DNA of 36,780 nucleotides from Leucobacter chromiireducens (GTDB lineage Bacteria; Actinomycetota; Actinomycetes; Actinomycetales; Microbacteriaceae): assembly GCF_003917135.1 (NCBI RefSeq), contig NZ_RPDI01000029.1, positions 1-36,780 of the forward strand, read 5' to 3'. A program made the translations under genes and the position numbers. This document shows positions 32,525 through 36,780 of this stretch, piece after piece. The notes beneath the pieces were generated by a model. It did no database searches. It saw only the letters and a program-made list of their open reading frames with translations, and had not been told where the DNA came from. The number at the start of each line of letters is the position of its first letter. The stretch's first letter is position 1.

Positions 32525-33715
32525 ATGCGAATCGCGCTCGTGTCCATGCACACCTCACCGGCCGCCGTGCCAGGACGCGGCGACGCCGGCGGCATGAATG
32601 TGGTGGTCGCACAGGCGGCACGGGCGCTGGCGCGGGCCGGGCACGAGGTCGTCGTCTTCACCCGCGCGAGCGCGGCGCAGCCCGCTGGCGAGGTGGCGCT
32701 CGGCGATGGCGCGATACTCCGGGCGCTGGCGGCCGGCGATCCCGCGGCGGGCAAGGCCGAGCTGCCAGGGATCGTTCCGGAGTTCGCCGCCGCCCTCGCC
32801 GGCCACGGGCCGTTCGACGCCGTGCACGCGCACTACTGGCTGAGCGGGATCGCTGCGCTGCCACTCGCCGCCCGAAGCGGGCTCACGCCGGCCCTGACGC
32901 TGCACACCGTCGCCGCGCAGAAGAATGGGCGGCTCGCGCCGGGCGACGCGCCGGAACCCGCGCTCAGGCTCGCGGGCGAACGCGCGCTCGCGCGGCGGAC
33001 GCAGCTCATCGCGTGCAGTGCGAGCGAGCGAGCGGCAATCGTGGAAGGGTACGGCGCGCCTGCGCTGCCGATCCCGGTGGTGATGCCCGGCGTTGACACG
33101 GAGCTGTTCGCGCCGCGCGCCGCGGCTGACGCGCCGCCCCTGCGCATCACCGTGCTCGGGCGGGTGCAACCGCTCAAGGGCCAGGACCTCGCGGTGGCCG
33201 CAGCGGCGGCACTCGCGCGCGTGGATCCCGCGCTGTGGGCGCGCTGCGAGCTCGTCGTCGCGGGGGAGCCGACGCCCGGCGCGGAGGGCTACGCCGCGCA
33301 ACTCCGCGCGGCGGCCGCGCGGGCAGGGATCGCCGACCGGGTGCGTTTCCTCCCCGCGCAGGATCGCGCCGCCGCGGCGTCACTGCTCGCGGGCAGCGCG
33401 CTCGTGCTGGTGCCGTCGCACTCCGAAACCTTTGGCCTGGTGGCCCTTGAGGCTGCGGCAGCTGGCGTTCCCGCGGTTGTCGCCGCGCACACGGGACTGC
33501 TCGAGGCGAGTCCGCCGGGTGCGGCTGGCGCACGGGTCGCCGGTCGTGACCCCGAGGAGTGGGCCAGCGCGATCGGCGAGCTGCTGCGGGATCCGGCCCG
33601 CCGCGCGCAGCTCGGACGTGAGGCGCGCGCGCACGCGCTGACGCACAACTGGGACGCGCACGCCGCGCAGCTCACCGCGGCGTACTCGGCGCTCCGCGCC
33701 CCGCAGGCGGCTTAG
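32525..33715 (+). CDS. mshA: D-inositol-3-phosphate glycosyltransferase (MshA type)
   Basis: Transfers N-acetylglucosamine to inositol 3-phosphate, the first committed step of mycothiol synthesis; cytoplasmic GT-B fold, family GT4, 396 residues. The N-terminal domain begins MRIALVSMHTSPAAVPGRGDAGGMNVVVAQ, in which MHTSP and GDAGGMNV are MshA hallmarks. The C-terminal domain has GRVQPLKGQD and the Ex7E region HSETFGLVALEAAAAGVPAVV that binds the sugar nucleotide. It is shorter than many MshA proteins (about 420-480). ino1 and an mshB-like gene lie just beyond, convergent, which supports the assignment. A generic GT4 enzyme is the alternative. Start chosen at the first strand and a leaderless -10 box 6 nt upstream. 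Confidence 0.82.
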   Translation: MRIALVSMHTSPAAVPGRGDAGGMNVVVAQAARALARAGHEVVVFTRASAAQPAGEVALGDGAILRALAAGDPAAGKAELPGIVPEFAAALAGHGPFDAVHAHYWLSGIAALPLAARSGLTPALTLHTVAAQKNGRLAPGDAPEPALRLAGERALARRTQLIACSASERAAIVEGYGAPALPIPVVMPGVDTELFAPRAAADAPPLRITVLGRVQPLKGQDLAVAAAAALARVDPALWARCELVVAGEPTPGAEGYAAQLRAAAARAGIADRVRFLPAQDRAAAASLLAGSALVLVPSHSETFGLVALEAAAAGVPAVVAAHTGLLEASPPGAAGARVAGRDPEEWASAIGELLRDPARRAQLGREARAHALTHNWDAHAAQLTAAYSALRAPQAA

Positions 33716-33765
33716 CACCCCCGCGCCCGCCCGCGGCACCTGCACCCACTCCCACCATCTCCCCA

Positions 33766-33851
33766 CCCCATTTCGCACGGAGAAATCTGATATCTCGGAG
33801 CATTTGTCCCCAGAGGGTCCGAGATTCCCGATTTCTCCGTGTGAAATGGGG
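33766..33851. repeat. Long imperfect palindrome after mshA
   Basis: 34-nt arms (33766-33799 and 33818-33851) pair with about four mismatches around an 18-nt centre. The arms contain CACGGAGAAATC and ATCTCGGA and do not share the GATCCGGATTCC core of the other elements. It lies between convergent genes, 15 bp before a second, perfect hairpin. Confidence 0.65.
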
Positions 33852-33866
33852 CGTGCGGGCACGCGC

Positions 33867-33901
33867 ACGTGGGGCCCGGCGAACCTCGCCGGGCCCCACG
33901 T
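33867..33901. terminator. Bidirectional terminator, 16-bp stem
   Basis: Perfect 16-bp arms (33867-33882 and 33886-33901) with a 3-nt loop end 16 nt from the ino1 stop codon. Suited to stop both ino1 (minus) and mshA (plus) transcripts. Confidence 0.85.
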
Positions 33902-33916
33902 CACCGCGCTCGGGGG

Positions 33917-34990
33917 CTAGGCAGCCGGTCCCGCGAGGAACTCCTCGAGCTCGGTGCGCGCCGCGTGATCCGGCTTCTGCACGGGCGGCGACTTCATGAA
34001 GTAGGCGGACGCGGCCTCAACCGGGCCAGCGATGCCGCGCTCGCGCGCCACGTGTGCCACGCGGATCGCGTCGATCATCGTGCCGGCCGAGTTGGGGGAG
34101 TCCCACACCTCGAGCTTGTACTCCAGACTCATGGGGACGTCACCAAAGCCACGGCCCTCGAGCCGCACGAACGCGAACTTGCGGTCTTCGAGCCACGGCA
34201 CGTGGTCGCTCGGCCCGATGTGCACGTCGTCGTCGGAGAGGTTCACGTCGAGGTTCGAGGTGACCGCCTGCGTCTTCGAGATCTTCTTCGACTTGAGGCG
34301 GCTGCGCTCCAGCATGTTCTTGAAGTCCATGTTGCCGCCAACGTTCAGCTGGTAGGTGTGGTCGAGCGCGATGCCGCGGCTCTCCATCAGCCGCGCCAGC
34401 ACGCGGTGCGTAATCGTTGCGCCGACCTGGCTCTTGATGTCGTCACCGACGATCGGAACCCCGGCGGCGGCAAACTTTGCCGCCCACTCGGGATCGCTCG
34501 CGACGAACACCGGCACGGCGTTCACGAACGCGACGCCAGCGTCGAGCGCGGCCTGCGCGTAGAACTTCACCGCGTCCTCGCTGCCCACCGGCAGGTAGCA
34601 CGCCAGCACGTCGGCGCCCGAGTCGCGCAGCACCTGCGCCACGTCGACCGGCGTCGCCGCCGACTCCTCGACCGCGTCGCGATAGTACTCGCCGAGCCCA
34701 TCGTACGTTGGGCCGCGCTGCACCGTGATCCCGATCTCCGGCACATCCGAGAACTTGATCGTGTTGTTGTGCCCAGCCCAGATCGCCTCGCCGAGGTCGA
34801 GACCGACCTTCGCGGCGTCGACCTCGAAGGCCGCAACGAACTCCAGGTCGGACACGTGATGGCCGCCCAAGCGGACGTGCATCAGGCCGGGAACCTGCTC
34901 GTCGTCAGCGGCTCCGCGATAGTACTCAACGCCCTGCACGAGCGAGCTCACACAGTTGCCAACGCCCGCGAGGGCTACTTTCACAGTCAT
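33917..34990 (-). CDS. ino1: Inositol-3-phosphate synthase
   Basis: Converts glucose 6-phosphate to inositol 3-phosphate using NAD, supplying inositol for mycothiol and phosphatidylinositol. 357 residues, the short actinobacterial/archaeal type. The Rossmann motif [20 protein letters not shown] opens the protein; conserved are [47 protein letters not shown] (active-site lysines) and [14 protein letters not shown] 34990 has AGGGG upstream and starts the conserved [13 protein letters not shown]; the upstream MRNRGS extension is unlikely. It lies 50 nt after the mshB-like gene on the same strand, converging with mshA. Confidence 0.95.
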   Translation of the reverse strand: MTVKVALAGVGNCVSSLVQGVEYYRGAADDEQVPGLMHVRLGGHHVSDLEFVAAFEVDAAKVGLDLGEAIWAGHNNTIKFSDVPEIGITVQRGPTYDGLGEYYRDAVEESAATPVDVAQVLRDSGADVLACYLPVGSEDAVKFYAQAALDAGVAFVNAVPVFVASDPEWAAKFAAAGVPIVGDDIKSQVGATITHRVLARLMESRGIALDHTYQLNVGGNMDFKNMLERSRLKSKKISKTQAVTSNLDVNLSDDDVHIGPSDHVPWLEDRKFAFVRLEGRGFGDVPMSLEYKLEVWDSPNSAGTMIDAIRVAHVARERGIAGPVEAASAYFMKSPPVQKPDHAARTELEEFLAGPAA

Positions 34991-35040
34991 CGAACCCCTG
35001 TTTCTCACGAATTCGGGCGCGGCGCGCCCGAGGGAAGAGT

Positions 35041-35856
35041 CTACTCCGCCTCGTGAGGTGCGTTCGCGGGAATCGGACGTGGGCGGAACCGCTCGGTGCG
35101 GGTGATCGGCTCGCGTTGGCCGCCGACGTGCACGATGTCCTCGCCGTCAACGGTCAGCTGCGTTGCGTGTGAGCGGAGCGCAGCGACCTTCCGGTCGAAC
35201 CACTCCGCAACCTCATGCGCCTCCACGTTCTCCGAGTCGGCGTCGGCGTCGGTCGCGGCGGCAATCTCCCAGAACGGCACCCCGAGCGCCGCGGCGACGG
35301 CGCGCGCAATGCGGTGCGCGAAGACGTGATCGGGGTGGCCGTACCCGCCCCCATCGTCGTAGCTCACGATGCCCTGCGCGCCGGCGGCCGCGGCAGCCGC
35401 GAGCAGGTCGTTCAGCGCCTCGACCGCTGGTGCGCTCGTGAGTGCGTCGGCGCTCGCATCGGGAGCGGCCATCGCCCGACCGTCAGGCCCCCAGCTCATG
35501 CCGGAATCCTCGTAGATGGCCGGGGGATACCCCGCCGCGCGTGCCGGCTCGACCCCGAGGAAGACGTGCCGCTCGATGCCCAGCATGAAGAGCGCTGCCG
35601 CGAGCTCGCCCTGCCGGTGCGGTGCCAGCCCGTCGGTGCCCTGCAGCTGGTGGAACGGGCCGGCAACGACCTCGCCGCGCTCGCCGCGCGTGAGCGTCAC
35701 GAGAAGCGGCTCCTGCCCCGCCGCGGCGAGGCCGGCGAGCGTGCCACCCGTGCTGATCGATTCGTCGTCGGGGTGCGCGTGCACGAACAGGATGCGTGCG
35801 CGCCCGTCAAACCAGGTCTTCGGGTCCGTTGCCACAGTCTCCACCTCGTCGCTCAC
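35041..35856 (-). CDS. mshB: LmbE/PIG-L zinc deacetylase, probably MshB
   Basis: Predicted N-acetyl-GlcNAc-inositol deacetylase, the second enzymatic step of mycothiol assembly after MshA and dephosphorylation, 271 residues. Metal ligands are H28 and D31 in HAHPDDES, and H177 in [14 protein letters not shown] (residues 58-63), YEDSGM and [14 protein letters not shown] match MshB more than the related amidase Mca. GTG 35856 overlaps the stop of the upstream CCA-adding enzyme gene (GTGA at 35853-35856), and the ino1 gene follows, so the three are probably one transcript. Mca or another PIG-L deacetylase is the alternative. Confidence 0.82.
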   Translation of the reverse strand: MSDEVETVATDPKTWFDGRARILFVHAHPDDESISTGGTLAGLAAAGQEPLLVTLTRGERGEVVAGPFHQLQGTDGLAPHRQGELAAALFMLGIERHVFLGVEPARAAGYPPAIYEDSGMSWGPDGRAMAAPDASADALTSAPAVEALNDLLAAAAAAGAQGIVSYDDGGGYGHPDHVFAHRIARAVAAALGVPFWEIAAATDADADSENVEAHEVAEWFDRKVAALRSHATQLTVDGEDIVHVGGQREPITRTERFRPRPIPANAPHEAE

Positions 35857-36780
35857 GCCGCTCCATGCCCCTCGTACCAGGCCAGCAACCGCTCCTCAGC
35901 GGCCGCCGCACCGATGGGTCCCTCATCGAGGCGCACGTCGAGGAGGAACTTGTACGCGCGGCCCACCACGGGCCCTGGCGGAATCCCCAGGATCTCCATG
36001 ATCTGCGCACCGTCGAGCTCCGGGCGCACCGCGGCGAGCTCCTCGGCGGCGGCGAGCTCCGCGATCCGGCGCTCAATGTCGTCGTACGCGTGCTCGAGGC
36101 GCTCGGCCTTGCGACGGTTGCGCGTGGTGACGTCGGCGCGCGTCAGGATGTGGAGCTGCTCGAGTTCGGCGCCGGCGTCACGGACGTACCGCCGCACGGC
36201 AGCGTCGGTCCACGGCTGATCGCTGTACCCGAAGAAGCGGAGGTGCAGCTCGACGAGCCGCGCGGCGCGCTTCACCGTGTCGTTGTCGAAGCGCAGCTCA
36301 CGCAGCCGCTTCTTCGCAAGTTTTGCGCCGACAACGTCGTGGTGGTGGAAGGTGACCCCGCCGCGCTCGAACCGGCGCGTTGCCGGCTTGCCGATGTCGT
36401 GCAGCAGCGCGGCGAGCCGAAGCACGATATCCGGCGCGGTGGTGTCGGCGTCCCGCCGTGAGAGTTCGAGCTCGATCGCCTGGCGCAGCACGGTGAGGCT
36501 GTGCTCGTACACGTCCTTGTGGCGCCCATGGTCGTCCTGCGTGGCCTGCAGCGCGGTCAGCTCCGGGAGGAAGCGCTCGGCCAGCCCGGTCTCGACGAGC
36601 AGCCGGATCCCCGGCACCGGGTCGGCGGTGCCGAGGAGCTTCACGAGCTCGTCTCGGATCCGCTCGGCCGAGATGATGTCGAGTCGTTCGGCGTACTCCA
36701 CCATCGCGGCCTGCGTCTCGGCAGCGACCTCGAAGCCGAGCTGGGCGGCGAAGCGCGCGGCACGGAGCATGCGGAGCGGG
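35853..36780 (-). CDS. cca: CCA tRNA nucleotidyltransferase (5' end outside window)
   Basis: Adds or repairs the 3' CCA end of tRNAs. About 309 C-terminal codons are present; the catalytic nucleotidyltransferase head lies beyond the right edge. The visible part starts at the conserved DPLRMLRAARFAAQLGF motif (PLRMLRAARF seen), then ISAERIRDELVKLL, and an HD domain with HSLTVLRQAI and LAALLHDIGKPATR, as in the actinobacterial class with a C-terminal HD domain. Its stop codon overlaps the start of the mshB-like gene. The frame continues open to the window edge, so the start codon cannot be named. Confidence 0.93.
   Translation of the reverse strand, partial: PLRMLRAARFAAQLGFEVAAETQAAMVEYAERLDIISAERIRDELVKLLGTADPVPGIRLLVETGLAERFLPELTALQATQDDHGRHKDVYEHSLTVLRQAIELELSRRDADTTAPDIVLRLAALLHDIGKPATRRFERGGVTFHHHDVVGAKLAKKRLRELRFDNDTVKRAARLVELHLRFFGYSDQPWTDAAVRRYVRDAGAELEQLHILTRADVTTRNRRKAERLEHAYDDIERRIAELAAAEELAAVRPELDGAQIMEILGIPPGPVVGRAYKFLLDVRLDEGPIGAAAAEERLLAWYEGHGAA

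Overview
The window is very G+C-rich chromosomal DNA from an actinobacterium. Three things point to this: a mycothiol gene set (mshA, ino1 and an mshB-like deacetylase), actinobacterial-type ribosomal proteins without zinc-ribbon cysteines, and many genes whose start codon sits about 6 nt after a TAnnnT box, which suggests leaderless transcripts. Gene content and order resemble Microbacteriaceae, and my best guess is Leucobacter or a close relative. That placement is inference. No rRNA, tRNA, CRISPR array, transposase or prophage was seen, and nearly all genes look like ordinary resident genes.

Layout. 1-1384: rpmB-rpmG-rpsN and the 5' part of an HU gene, all on the minus strand. 1402-7019: a small membrane protein, an SGNH hydrolase and a 1292-aa RND exporter with an unusual internal helical hairpin. 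7086-11280: a zinc-uptake operon znuA-znuC-znuB-znuB-zur (minus strand), driven by a promoter that carries two Zur-box-like palindromes. 11308-13877: a long palindrome, two tandem paralogous small exported proteins of unknown function, and an amidase. 13887-17734: a copper/heavy-metal block with a CsoR-type operator, copZ, copA and a CDF exporter. 17907-24146: a zinc alcohol dehydrogenase, then a translationally coupled operon of an aminotransferase and branched-chain 2-oxoacid dehydrogenase E1alpha, E1beta and E2 (minus strand). 24319-27698: a small membrane protein, a low-molecular-weight phosphatase, purB and a siderophore-interacting flavoreductase. 27762-30109: two membrane proteins and dnaB. 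30110-30586: a gene-free stretch with a cluster of DnaA-box-like sites. 30587-32330: rpsF-ssb-rpsR-rplI (minus strand). 32525-36780: mshA, then (minus strand) the 3' part of a CCA-adding enzyme gene, mshB and ino1.

How the genes work together. Metal homeostasis dominates the left half: Zur-controlled zinc uptake, a CDF exporter, copper chaperone plus Cu-ATPase, and ribosomal proteins bL28, bL33, uS14 and bS18 without complete zinc-binding cysteine sets. The bkd operon joins transamination to oxidative decarboxylation. The right end groups three genes serving mycothiol (inositol phosphate synthesis, GlcNAc transfer, deacetylation).

The most unusual signals are: the coiled-coil hairpin built into the RND pump at the position of the funnel (docking) domain; a set of long imperfect palindromes in intergenic DNA, several sharing the core GAGTCTGATCCGGATTCC; the DnaA-box cluster upstream of dnaB; and the tandem unknown exported proteins with leaderless promoters, one of which has its -10 box inside the stop codon of the preceding gene.
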